24,299 nucleotides of DNA from UBA8752 sp964223495 (GCA_964223495.1 CAXQGL010000069.1:1-24299), one strand, 5' to 3'; counted from the stretch's first letter, positions 8,121 through 16,273 are shown. Program-made: numbers and translations. The notes: a model not told the origin generated them from the sequence alone.

Positions 8121-8182
8121 GGCTGTCCATGAAAGCCGGGACTTGTCGCACATCACCTTACATTGCATCAAACCGAAACCCC

Positions 8183-8395
8183 ATGAAATTCCTGACCCCC
8201 CTCTCCTTGCTCGCCTTCGTTCTCGTGCTCGCCTCATGCAGCCAGGACACCACGTGCACCTGCGAAATTGCAGGTGAAACCACCACCTCCACGTGCGAAG
8301 GCTGTTCCGGTGATGACCTCGAGGCCTTCGAGGCCGCCTGCATCGCCAGCGATGCCATAGCCCAATTGGCGGGAGGAAGTTGCTCCATCGATTGA
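8183..8395 (+). CDS. Small cysteine-rich lipoprotein, unknown function
   Basis: This 70-residue product has a lipoprotein signal peptide with lipobox LASC (Cys19). The mature part has six further cysteines, including CTC and CEGC, and is acidic. The ATG at 8183 was chosen because it gives a complete signal peptide. It lies 62 bases after blh on the same strand and is closed by a strong terminator, so co-expression with blh is possible. The cysteines might form disulfides or bind metal. I do not recognise the family. Confidence 0.7.
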   Translation: MKFLTPLSLLAFVLVLASCSQDTTCTCEIAGETTTSTCEGCSGDDLEAFEAACIASDAIAQLAGGSCSID

Positions 8396-8421
8396 TCGGA
8401 TCGGCTTCCACCGATGTGGAA

Positions 8422-8445
8422 AAGGCACCCTCGGGTGCCTTTTTT
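8422..8445. terminator. Bidirectional rho-independent terminator
   Basis: The stem AAGGCACC with GGTGCCTT and a short loop is followed by six T on the plus strand, and is preceded by A residues that give a U-run on the minus strand. It separates the plus-strand lipoprotein from the convergent selD and can serve both. Confidence 0.85.
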
Positions 8446-9494
8446 CATGCCTTCAACCGAACAAGGCCCGTACCCGCGACCACTGCACCGATGGGGTCTG
8501 AATGACAACCGGCCTGACTGAGGGCTGACTTCACTGCCGCCTGCGCATCGGCTGCAGCTGCTACCAGGAGTCCACCACTCGTCTGGGGGTCGCACACAAG
8601 GTCCAGCTCGAAGTCCGAAACCCCTCCCCGCTCTACAGCGCCCCCATAACTGGCTTGGTTCCTTCGCGTTCCACCCGGAATGCAGCCTTGCGCGTGATAG
8701 GCCTCGAGACCGCTGCGGTCGAGTGTCGGCAAGCACCCGACATCCATCACCAGATCCACACCCGTGGCACGTGCCATTTCCAATCCGTGACCGGCCAATC
8801 CGAAACCCGTCACATCGGTCATCGCGTGGACCCCTTCGATGGAAGCCAATGCCGATCCGACACGATTCAGTCGCGTCATGTTCCGCTCGGCCGCCGCCAG
8901 ATGTGCTTCATCTACGACTCCCTTCTTCTGCGCCGTCGTCACCATGCCCACCCCCAGGGGCTTGGTCAGGAACAGCAAGTCTCCCTCCACGGCGCCACCG
9001 TTCTTCTTGAGCTGGGCAATCTCCACCCGTCCGGTCACCGCCAGCCCGAAAATGGGCTCAGGAGAGTCGATGCTGTGCCCCCCGGCCAAGGGAATTCCCG
9101 CTTCCGCGCACATCGAGCGCCCCCCCTCCAACACCCTGCCCGCCACTTCGGGATCGAGCTTGTCCACCGGCCATCCCAGAATGGCAATGGCCATCAGGGG
9201 CTCCCCTCCCATGGCATAAATGTCGCTGATGGCATTGGCCGCGGCGATGCGACCGAAAGTGTGCGGGTCGTCCACGATGGGCATGAAGAAATCCGTGGTG
9301 GACACCGCCGCGGTGCCGTCACCGAGGTCGAAAACAGCCGCATCGTCACGGGCGCCGTGGCCCACGATGAGCCGAGGGTCCGCTGATTGGCTTCCCAGTC
9401 CGGCCAGGATGCGGTCGAGCACACCCGGGGCGATCTTGCAACCACAGCCTGCTCCGTGGCTGTATCGGGTCAGCTTGACGTCTTCCTGATTCAT
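8445..9494 (-). CDS. selD: Selenide, water dikinase (selenophosphate synthase)
   Basis: SelD makes selenophosphate from selenide and ATP. The 349-residue protein has the N-terminal active site YSHGAGCGCK with Cys17 and Lys20 at the same numbers as the E. coli enzyme; the catalytic position is Cys, not selenocysteine. Further AIR-synthase-type blocks are HGARDDAAVF, STTDFFMPIVDD, AGGHSIDSPEP, DVTGFGLAGHG and CDPQTSGGLL. It starts 15 bases after the mnmH stop and is probably co-transcribed. No selA, selB or selenocysteine tRNA is visible, so selenophosphate probably serves MnmH. Confidence 0.96.
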   Translation of the reverse strand: MNQEDVKLTRYSHGAGCGCKIAPGVLDRILAGLGSQSADPRLIVGHGARDDAAVFDLGDGTAAVSTTDFFMPIVDDPHTFGRIAAANAISDIYAMGGEPLMAIAILGWPVDKLDPEVAGRVLEGGRSMCAEAGIPLAGGHSIDSPEPIFGLAVTGRVEIAQLKKNGGAVEGDLLFLTKPLGVGMVTTAQKKGVVDEAHLAAAERNMTRLNRVGSALASIEGVHAMTDVTGFGLAGHGLEMARATGVDLVMDVGCLPTLDRSGLEAYHAQGCIPGGTRRNQASYGGAVERGGVSDFELDLVCDPQTSGGLLVAAAADAQAAVKSALSQAGCHSDPIGAVVAGTGLVRLKA

Positions 9495-9509
9495 GGTGAC
9501 AAAGTTGGG

Positions 9510-10568
9510 TCAAAGCCCCATCCCGTCCGCGGCCGCCATCAGCGCATGGGCGCACGCTTCCATGGAAAGGCCCTGGGCCTCCACAGGGTGCCTGCGGTCC
9601 CCCGCCCTTTTCTGGAGACCGTGCTCATAGGTCCGGTCGTAATAGTCCAGGGCGATGCGGGCTGCGGTGGCCAGGTCTCCCGTGTCCAGCGCCCCGAGCG
9701 CATCACGGGTCTCAGGCCCTCCCAATTCAGTGCGGATGGCCTCGAACCCCTTTCGCAGCAGGGCCGTTTCAAAACTGCCGTACATCTCCACGAGGTGGCC
9801 CACGCGGTCTTCCGTACTCCTCAACATTTCCAGGGCGGGACAAGCGATCATGCGCTGATAGAAGGGCTCTGGCAGGTGCACCTTGCCGATGCGCCGACTC
9901 TCGTTTTCCACCCAGATCCTGCGGTCCGGGTCCAAAGCCCCAAGCGCTTCGGCCAACAGGTTCCGGAAGTGTTCGGAAGAAGGTTGGGGATGCCGCTCGA
10001 GGTTCCCGAAGGCGGAGCCGAAGTGGCAGGCCATGCCCTCCAGGTCGACCACCTGCTCACCTGCTTCGGCCAGCCGTTGCAGGACCGCCGTCTTGGCCGA
10101 ACCCGTATAGCCGCCAACCCTCACCAAGGGCCAGGGACGTTCCATGAAGGCTGGAAGGCTTTGTTTGTAGGACTTGTATCCGCCTTCCAACAGCACCACC
10201 GGCAGGCCTGCCGTCCGCAAGAGCCACCCCATGGAACCGCTGCGCATGCCCCCACGCCAACAGTACAGATGGATGGGCCGCCTGTCGGGCTCCGCGCCAA
10301 ACAGCGCCTTGGCCCGACGCGCCAGATCCGCCATGCGCGGTCCGATGATCTCCAGACCACGTTCAACGGCCTGTTCACGCCCGACCTGCTTGTAGAGGGT
10401 GCCGATTTCAGCGCGTTCACCGTCATCAAAGAGCGGAAAGGAAAGGGCCCCGGGGATGTGGGCCTCCCGGTATTCCGAAGGTGACCGTGCATCGAGAAGC
10501 AATGCCCCCTCCTCCCGGGCTCCCTCGAGGAATTCCGCCACGTCCACCTTGCGCTCGGGTACGGCCAT
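9510..10568 (-). CDS. mnmH: tRNA 2-selenouridine synthase MnmH (SelU)
   Basis: MnmH replaces sulfur by selenium in the 2-thiouridine at the wobble position of Lys, Glu and Gln tRNAs, using selenophosphate. The 352-residue protein has an N-terminal rhodanese domain (LLLDARSPSEYREAHIPGA; catalytic Cys103 in YCWRGGMRS) and a C-terminal P-loop domain with motif GYTGSAKT at residues 153-160. The usual Gly before the P-loop Lys is Ala158 here, which is unusual. Length and domain order are normal. It is immediately upstream of selD, a functionally coherent pair. A TAnnTTTG-like octamer (TAACTTCG, one mismatch) ends four bases before the ATG, but has no clear -33 partner. Confidence 0.95.
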   Translation of the reverse strand: MAVPERKVDVAEFLEGAREEGALLLDARSPSEYREAHIPGALSFPLFDDGERAEIGTLYKQVGREQAVERGLEIIGPRMADLARRAKALFGAEPDRRPIHLYCWRGGMRSGSMGWLLRTAGLPVVLLEGGYKSYKQSLPAFMERPWPLVRVGGYTGSAKTAVLQRLAEAGEQVVDLEGMACHFGSAFGNLERHPQPSSEHFRNLLAEALGALDPDRRIWVENESRRIGKVHLPEPFYQRMIACPALEMLRSTEDRVGHLVEMYGSFETALLRKGFEAIRTELGGPETRDALGALDTGDLATAARIALDYYDRTYEHGLQKRAGDRRHPVEAQGLSMEACAHALMAAADGMGL

Positions 10569-10722
10569 GTCGCGAAGTTAGACCTGCCATCAGCGGAATG
10601 TCTTGTTGCCGGGGCCAAAGTGGTCAGCCCCATCACCCTTGGCATGATGCGAGGGCTTCGCATGCTCACGGAGCGTCGCCTGCTTCCCCGGGGCAGGGAA
10701 TTCCAATTCAGGGAAACCGCCG

Positions 10723-10857
10723 TCAGTGCGGCATGCCCCGCGGCACGGTACCCAAGACTCGCCACGCCGCCACTACCGCCCAATGGAGCACGGAAATCAC
10801 GCCGAAATACAAGTAAACATCGAGAAAAACTGGCATCATCAAGTAGCATTCGGTCAT
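10723..10857 (-). CDS. Possible 44-residue membrane peptide
   Basis: A small ATG frame encodes a product with one strongly hydrophobic segment (FLDVYLYFGVISVLHWAVVA), a single basic turn after it, and the tail GTVPRGMPH. It sits alone in the 366-base gap on the same strand as its neighbours. I do not recognise a family, there is no clear ribosome-binding site, and a short hydrophobic frame can occur by chance. Confidence 0.3.
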   Translation of the reverse strand: MTECYLMMPVFLDVYLYFGVISVLHWAVVAAWRVLGTVPRGMPH

Positions 10858-10901
10858 GCCCTGTTGTACGGTCGGGCTGCATCACCGGTTGCGGAAACGT
10901 C

Positions 10902-10918
10902 ATGGGCTGGAGGCCCAT
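10902..10918 (-). terminator. Weak hairpin after the halogenase-like gene
   Basis: The stem ATGGGC with GCCCAT and a five-base loop starts 17 bases past the stop codon of the halogenase-like gene. Only a short T-run (GTTTCC) follows, so termination strength is doubtful. Confidence 0.3.
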
Positions 10919-10934
10919 TCGGAATCCTCCGACA

Positions 10935-12569
10935 TCACGCCGGTGCGGGCAGTTTGAAATCAAACAACCCTTCCCTCAGATGTTCAGGAGAGGACTCGAA
11001 GCCCCAACCCAGCAGGGCGCCGACGGTCTCATCACGCGAGAAATCCACATGACGTGCCGTTGCGGATCCCCAATCATACACGTGCCTGGGGAGCCACTGC
11101 TCCTCAGAGAGGCGTTGCAACATCGCTTCTCCAGTCTCGGTCACGCCTGTGCCACGAACAGCGAGCAGTGCCCCGAGGTCGTCGAGGAGTGCCGCCTTGT
11201 CTTTTGCGAACGGTGCGGATTCACCTGGCCTCACCTCATCGAGGAAGGCGTCGAAATGCCCCACGTTTCCATCCTCGAAATACCGGAAGCAGGCCCGCTG
11301 CAGCCACAGGTCTCCGAAGAGGATCTGGGCAAGCCAGTATTGGGTCCAGGCATTCCATGTACTGAAGGCCCCCATGGACGCATAGGCCTTGGATATCGTG
11401 CCGTCCGAATGCTTCCACTGCGTGCGGTGCAGGACTTCCATCTTGGAGAAGGCTGCCGTGGAGAAGTCCCCCGCCTTGACAGGCCCTTCTTCCTTGCCGA
11501 AAGCCGAAAGCAGATGTCGGGCTCCGAAGTAGACACTCTCAAAAGTGTGAATCAAGCCATTGGAGTACAGCGGGTCAATGAAACCGAACGTCGATGGTGC
11601 CGTGAAATGGCGGTGTCCCACCGACTGCCGCGACGCATACTGCAGCCGTCCTGTGCGCTTGAACGGCATGGTGACCCTGATGCCTTCCAGGTGCCGGGCC
11701 ATATCAGGGAACCGGCCGATGATGGCGCGGAACTCCTCCTCGGGTGACTGCGCCTCGTTTTCAGGATGGACCCTTGGGTCGAGCATCAATCCTATGCTCG
11801 CCTTGCGGGATTCGGATCGCGCAAAATTGTCGAAGGGTATGACCCACATCCAGCCCCCGTCAAACACATGGTGGAAGGTGCCTTCGTGCCACCGGCGCCC
11901 ATCGGAGGGCGATGCACTGAGGTTGTCGAAAGGTTGCAGCCCCTCGACATGGGCGAAAATGGCGCGGCTGTGGGTCTTGGCCTCCGGTGCTCCATCGCGG
12001 TATCCCTGCTGCTCCACGAGCCTGGATTTGCGGCCGGAGGCGTCGACGTAGTAGTGGCCCCGAAATTCCATCTTCGGCGTGGCGACCACCACGCCCTCCT
12101 GATTGATCCGTACATCGAGGATCGGCGTTTCGTCTACGTAGTCGGCTCCATAGGCCATGGCGGAATCGAGCAGAAACTGGTCAACTTCCTCCCGATAGAG
12201 GTGGCTCTCGCTGTAGAAGGGCAGGTGGGGTGGTACGAGCTGGTGCAGTTTGTCGGCAGCCAGGGGTGCACCCTCGCTGTGATGGGCAAACCCGATGCTG
12301 TGCTTGAGGCCACAGGACGGTGTGATGTTGTCGACGATCCGGTCTGCATGGCTCAGGTGTCCAATCTCCGGGATACCGAACCGTTCCCCTATGATGAAGG
12401 GCCAGATGGCACTCTGCGGAAGCAGCGCCTCACCGAGGGCAAATCTCGGGTGCCTGCCACGTTCAATGATCAATACATCCAATCCTGCCTTGGCCAGGAT
12501 GTTGGCCATGGTCACACCATACATGCCGGACCCTGCAATGATGACGTCGTATAGTTTGGAAGCGCTCAT
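10935..12569 (-). CDS. FAD-dependent oxidoreductase of the flavin-dependent halogenase type
   Basis: This is a 544-residue flavoprotein. It opens with the dinucleotide-binding motif GSGMYG (residues 13-18, GxGxxG) followed by LIIERGRHPRF. GEALLP (46-51) corresponds to the GExxxP block of phenol-type halogenases. WMWVIP at 240-245 fits the WxWxIP halogenase signature, and FIDPLYSNG at 330-338 fits a second proposed signature, FxxPxxSxG. Lys89 (GLKHSIGF) is a candidate for the catalytic lysine, but its alignment is uncertain. I chose the internal ATG at 12569 because it gives a normal Rossmann N-terminus; the frame opens 19 codons earlier. No flavin reductase, polyketide or pigment cluster adjoins it, so the substrate is unknown. 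It could also be a non-halogenating flavin monooxygenase of the same superfamily. Confidence 0.72.
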   Translation of the reverse strand: MSASKLYDVIIAGSGMYGVTMANILAKAGLDVLIIERGRHPRFALGEALLPQSAIWPFIIGERFGIPEIGHLSHADRIVDNITPSCGLKHSIGFAHHSEGAPLAADKLHQLVPPHLPFYSESHLYREEVDQFLLDSAMAYGADYVDETPILDVRINQEGVVVATPKMEFRGHYYVDASGRKSRLVEQQGYRDGAPEAKTHSRAIFAHVEGLQPFDNLSASPSDGRRWHEGTFHHVFDGGWMWVIPFDNFARSESRKASIGLMLDPRVHPENEAQSPEEEFRAIIGRFPDMARHLEGIRVTMPFKRTGRLQYASRQSVGHRHFTAPSTFGFIDPLYSNGLIHTFESVYFGARHLLSAFGKEEGPVKAGDFSTAAFSKMEVLHRTQWKHSDGTISKAYASMGAFSTWNAWTQYWLAQILFGDLWLQRACFRYFEDGNVGHFDAFLDEVRPGESAPFAKDKAALLDDLGALLAVRGTGVTETGEAMLQRLSEEQWLPRHVYDWGSATARHVDFSRDETVGALLGWGFESSPEHLREGLFDFKLPAPA

Positions 12570-12747
12570 CCGCGTTCGTTTTGTCTTGTTCAATATCGCA
12601 GGTTTCAGGCAATCCGTCCATGACATTCGTCAATCGGGCAGCATTTCGGCGCTTTATGGATTTGTCCGACACCGGTATCAAATGCTCATCCTGCCTTCAG
12701 GGCGCCTCCGCCGGAGCACCCCATGCCACCCGGGGTACGAGCATCCA

Positions 12748-12764
12748 CGGATGGGTCCCATCCG
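12748..12764. repeat. 17-bp perfect palindrome downstream of the CotH-protein gene
   Basis: CGGATGGG-T-CCCATCCG is perfectly symmetrical about 12756 and lies 11 bases past the stop codon of the minus-strand CotH-type gene. There is no T-run, so it is not a standard intrinsic terminator. It may be a processing or partial termination hairpin, or a protein-binding site. Confidence 0.4.
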
Positions 12765-12774
12765 GTATTGAACC

Positions 12775-15700
12775 TCAATTTCGGACCATCCTGACGGTCC
12801 TCCTGCCTGTGGCGTCGCGGAAGGCGATGGTGTATAGACCCGCTTCCCAATCCTCCGCCGGGAGGACGCAGGGCAAGGTCACCACCGCCTTGTGATACAC
12901 TTGCTGGCCAAGGGGGCCGAATACGGTCACCTGTCCTGCGCCAGTTCCCTGGAGCATGACAGGCCCCAGTGCCGGATTGGGCATCACGGCCAATTCCGCA
13001 TGTGCAGGACCCGTGGGAATCGAGGATGGGGTTTCAGGCTCGCCATCGGGCCAGGACCAAGGGGCAGAGAACAAAGTACAGGCGACGTTGCTTGCGGTCA
13101 ACAGGTATTCTCCGGGTGTGGAAGGGGTGCACTCCGGACCCGAGGCCACCTGCACCCCATCGAGATACCACGTGAATTCGACAGGGCCGGACCCTGTGAT
13201 GTCGGCCACAAGCCCGGCTCCATCTGCAGCAATGGACAAGGAGGCTCCCTCCATGCAAGGCCCGAACAGTGCGAAGAAGGTATCGTCATCTTCGAGCGCA
13301 ACCTCGATGAAGGGGTCGGCGGGATCCACCAACCCGAGATCGGTGTGGAGATTGGATTGCCATCCCAGGAAGCCCTGACCATCGATTGGAATCGCAGCCA
13401 GCCTGATGGGGCACTCACCGAAGTAGGGTGCGGACCATCCGGGCCCGAGATCCCGCATTCCGTTGACTTGAACCTCGCCGGCAAAAGGCGCTGACCAGTT
13501 CACGGTCAATTCCTCGGGCGACGTGAATCCAAGGTGCTGGCGGACCTGGTCCCGCTCGGGGTCCGCACGTTGCTCATTGTGGTCCCGCATGAGCTGCAAT
13601 CGGGTCTCCCAATAATAAATCGACACGGGCGATCCCCACCGCGCAACATGCCGGATCATGGCGTTGGACATGTTGGCCGCCGCGAGGCTCAGGCGCGTAT
13701 TGAAACGGGAGGGTTCCAGGAGATTGCCCAACAGGTCACAAGTCCTCGTGGCAAAGCGGCAACCGTAATCCGGATCGTCCAGCACCTTGCCCAGCAATTC
13801 GCTGTAACGCGACGGATACGGCGGAAACAGTGCGAGGTACAGGTAGTTCTCCAAAGGGCTGGTGCCCCACGCGCCGAAACAGGCATCCGTATCGAACAGG
13901 ATGGGCCGCCAAAGACCATCCCCCTCCGAAGCCCGGAAGTACTTGAGGTTCTTCAGGCCCCATGGCGCCAGCATCCAATCCACGTTCTGACCATGGATCT
14001 GGAAGATGTGGTAGTCGATGTAGGAACCCACATCGAAATTCCCGGCGAAGGCCTCGTGGAATGCAGCCGAGCCGGAGGGCAACTCGAGGATGGGGTCAAC
14101 GGAAGCCTCGAAGGCACTGGGCGCACCGTGAAGGGACACCCACTGGTTGTGCAGGTCCACGCTCTCCTCGCTCCATCCGAAGTTGTCCTCGACGAACTGC
14201 TCATCGGACTTTTCCCGAGCCCCATAGATTCCCCAGTATTCTCCGTTGAGGTACACCTCCACCGGACGCCATGCCGAAGCCACGACATCGGTCTCCAGCG
14301 CCAACTCTCCGAAGAAGGCGTCCTGGATCTTGTTCTCCCACGAGGCCTGTCCGCCGTTCCGGAGATTGAGGTTTCCGAATTCGGTGATCCAGGGCTTGGA
14401 AGCAAACACCGCATGCTCCAGGGGTCCCGAATAATGCGGCTTGAAATCCAATCTGAACGAACGCTGGGGCTCGGCGCGCGACCAACCGCCATGGATTTCG
14501 AGGTCGAATCGGGCTTCCGCTACCGGAATGCCCGTTGCGTCGAACCACTCCAGGCGGCTGACCTTCGACCACGGCTGCCAGAAGTTGGCCCCTGTATATG
14601 GATAGTCCGGCCCTGCGTTCGGTCCCATCACGTAGATGCCCGTCTCCCAATCCCAGAGGTGGTCGGGATGGGTGGCAATGCTCACCGTCTGGAGGTTGGA
14701 TTCGGGCTCCCCGATGAAATAGGTCCGGTCCACAGTCTCACTCGGCAGGTGGCCCTCACCGAAGGCCCGAATGCTCAGGACGGTCGTTTCGCTTGGGGTC
14801 CACAACCCGGTGTACACCGTTGAATTCTCGTTCGGCTCCGAGCCATCCGTGGTGAATCGGAGGGTCATCGTGGGGAGCTCCACACCGGGAGAAGAGGCAC
14901 CGCCTGCCACTGCGACCACCCCCACGGCATCATACCATCCGGAGGCCGGCTCGACTTCGGGCGGTGGGAGAACGCCGGCAGCACAATCCCCTTGGTGTGG
15001 TGCTCCCGGGGTGGGCGTTGAGGTGAAACACCAATCGTTGCCCACCCTTGACATGGCAACGCCACTCCGCAGCGACCACGGCAGGGTGGCGAGGTCAGCC
15101 AGATTGCCGGACCCGTCGGACAGGATGACCGGCTCACCGGGCTTCAGTTTGAAGTTGGTATGGGCAGGGGGTGCAGCAGGGGTCCACCATTCGGGCAGCC
15201 CACCAAACGGAATGACAGCGGGCACGGAGCGGCCCAACGCAAGGAAGGGGCGGGCCGTCAGGTCGGAGGAATTCTGGTCCGTATTGTGGACCTGGACGGC
15301 AAACACGTTGTTGCCGGGAACCAACCATTCGCGGGGATCGAAGGACACGGCATCAGGTGTTCCACCTTGGTACAGGACGGCTTCGTGTCCGAATGCCGAT
15401 TCCACATCATGGGCGATGGAGAGGTTCTCCATGCTCTCTGAACGCGCAATCTCCCTGCCGTTCAGGAAGGCAACGAAGCCGTCATCATAGTCCACCGACA
15501 GCCACCCGTGGGCGAGTTCCTCCACGTCGACCACCGAGAATGTCCTGCGCATGAATACCGTGGAGGCGTCCTCCACCACCACCGCGTCATCCCCATCGCC
15601 ATATCCGATGCTCCCCGGCCCACTCTGCCATCCGGAATCATCGAAATCGAGGGTTCTCCAGTCCTCGGACAGCGGCTGCGTGGGCAGCAGGTACCGCCAC

Positions 15701-16047
15701 GTATCCCCATCATCGGCCGGACATTCCCAATGGTCGATGGACCCGATGTCGCGGCCGGATGCGAATACCACGACACGCTCACCGGGTGCCAGGGACATGG
15801 GAGGCAATGCCCATTTGTCCCATTCGTCCGGATCATCCGACAGGTGCCAGCCCGTGAGGTCCACGAACGACAAGCCTTCATTGAACAGCTCGATCCAATC
15901 CTCGCGTTCTCCGAAATTGTCTTCGAGTGATCCGTAGGCGTCCACCTCACCGATGACCACCTGGGCGCTGGCGTGCACCGAAAGGAGCGCACCGAATGCC
16001 AACATCAATATGGCTGTTATCCCCTGGCAGCTCCACACTTTCCGCAT
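12775..16047 (-). CDS. T9SS-secreted lamin-tail/CotH-domain protein
   Basis: This 1090-residue secreted protein has a signal peptide (about 1-29, ending SVHASAQ). Next comes a lamin-tail domain (about 30-100, with GEVDAYGSLED, DWIELFN and LTGWHLSDDPDEW), then a beta-rich region. A chitobiase-C-terminal-like segment follows around 365-440 (TLRFTTDGSEPNENSTVYTG). A CotH-type domain spans roughly 450-820, with HGGWSRAEPQRSFRLDFK, NLNLRNGG, YLNGEYWGIYGAREK and an acidic FDTDACFGAWG block. The last 75 residues (AVMPNPALGPVML... GLYTIAFRDATGRR) are a type A T9SS sorting domain. CotH domains resemble protein kinases and some phosphorylate secreted proteins; whether this one is active is unknown. The ATG at 16047 gives the signal peptide and is preceded by a good promoter match; the upstream 65-codon frame extension is rejected. 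Confidence 0.87.
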   Translation of the reverse strand: MRKVWSCQGITAILMLAFGALLSVHASAQVVIGEVDAYGSLEDNFGEREDWIELFNEGLSFVDLTGWHLSDDPDEWDKWALPPMSLAPGERVVVFASGRDIGSIDHWECPADDGDTWRYLLPTQPLSEDWRTLDFDDSGWQSGPGSIGYGDGDDAVVVEDASTVFMRRTFSVVDVEELAHGWLSVDYDDGFVAFLNGREIARSESMENLSIAHDVESAFGHEAVLYQGGTPDAVSFDPREWLVPGNNVFAVQVHNTDQNSSDLTARPFLALGRSVPAVIPFGGLPEWWTPAAPPAHTNFKLKPGEPVILSDGSGNLADLATLPWSLRSGVAMSRVGNDWCFTSTPTPGAPHQGDCAAGVLPPPEVEPASGWYDAVGVVAVAGGASSPGVELPTMTLRFTTDGSEPNENSTVYTGLWTPSETTVLSIRAFGEGHLPSETVDRTYFIGEPESNLQTVSIATHPDHLWDWETGIYVMGPNAGPDYPYTGANFWQPWSKVSRLEWFDATGIPVAEARFDLEIHGGWSRAEPQRSFRLDFKPHYSGPLEHAVFASKPWITEFGNLNLRNGGQASWENKIQDAFFGELALETDVVASAWRPVEVYLNGEYWGIYGAREKSDEQFVEDNFGWSEESVDLHNQWVSLHGAPSAFEASVDPILELPSGSAAFHEAFAGNFDVGSYIDYHIFQIHGQNVDWMLAPWGLKNLKYFRASEGDGLWRPILFDTDACFGAWGTSPLENYLYLALFPPYPSRYSELLGKVLDDPDYGCRFATRTCDLLGNLLEPSRFNTRLSLAAANMSNAMIRHVARWGSPVSIYYWETRLQLMRDHNEQRADPERDQVRQHLGFTSPEELTVNWSAPFAGEVQVNGMRDLGPGWSAPYFGECPIRLAAIPIDGQGFLGWQSNLHTDLGLVDPADPFIEVALEDDDTFFALFGPCMEGASLSIAADGAGLVADITGSGPVEFTWYLDGVQVASGPECTPSTPGEYLLTASNVACTLFSAPWSWPDGEPETPSSIPTGPAHAELAVMPNPALGPVMLQGTGAGQVTVFGPLGQQVYHKAVVTLPCVLPAEDWEAGLYTIAFRDATGRRTVRMVRN

Positions 16048-16052
16048 GTTCC

Positions 16053-16084
16053 GAAATTTACGCCCTGAACGGTCGGCCGGACAA
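16053..16084 (-). promoter_or_regulatory. Bacteroidota-type promoter for the CotH protein gene
   Basis: On the minus strand TTG (16082-16084) is followed after 21 bases by TAAATTTC (16053-16060), one mismatch from TAnnTTTG. The -7 box ends only five bases before the ATG at 16047, so transcription would begin at or next to the start codon. Confidence 0.5.
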
Positions 16085-16273
16085 TTCCCACGGTGCCATT
16101 GGTCGGGGGATGTCCACAGGAGGGCCTGAAAGGGCCTGACGGATGCCGAACGAAGCCCTCCCCGCCATCCGGAGGAATACGTGTAGGCTTGTTTCATTTG
16201 AGACCTTTTCCCTCCTTCACGTCGACAGAGCTTCCCCATCACCTAGTTTCGCATCTCATTCAAATTTTCCCCT

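Larger units (their letters stand above)
10569..10934. other. 366-base intergenic region upstream of mnmH
   Basis: No family-recognisable gene lies here. It contains one possible 44-codon minus-strand frame (listed separately), a 6-bp hairpin near the halogenase-like gene's end, and an AT-richer stretch around 10785-10850. Longer plus-strand frames through it continue antisense to neighbouring genes and look like shadows. The mnmH promoter should lie in this gap. Confidence 0.6.

Noticed and set aside
8445..9494. SelD considered as a selenoprotein with an in-frame UGA
   Set aside because: The active-site codon gives Cys17 and no in-frame UGA is found before the stop.
9387..10484. A 365-codon plus-strand frame across mnmH and the start of selD
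   Set aside because: Both minus-strand genes are certain; this frame is an antisense shadow.
10620..11747. A 375-codon plus-strand frame spanning the 366-base gap and the end of the halogenase-like gene
   Set aside because: Two thirds of it is antisense to a flavoprotein with clear motifs, and its composition is not protein-like.
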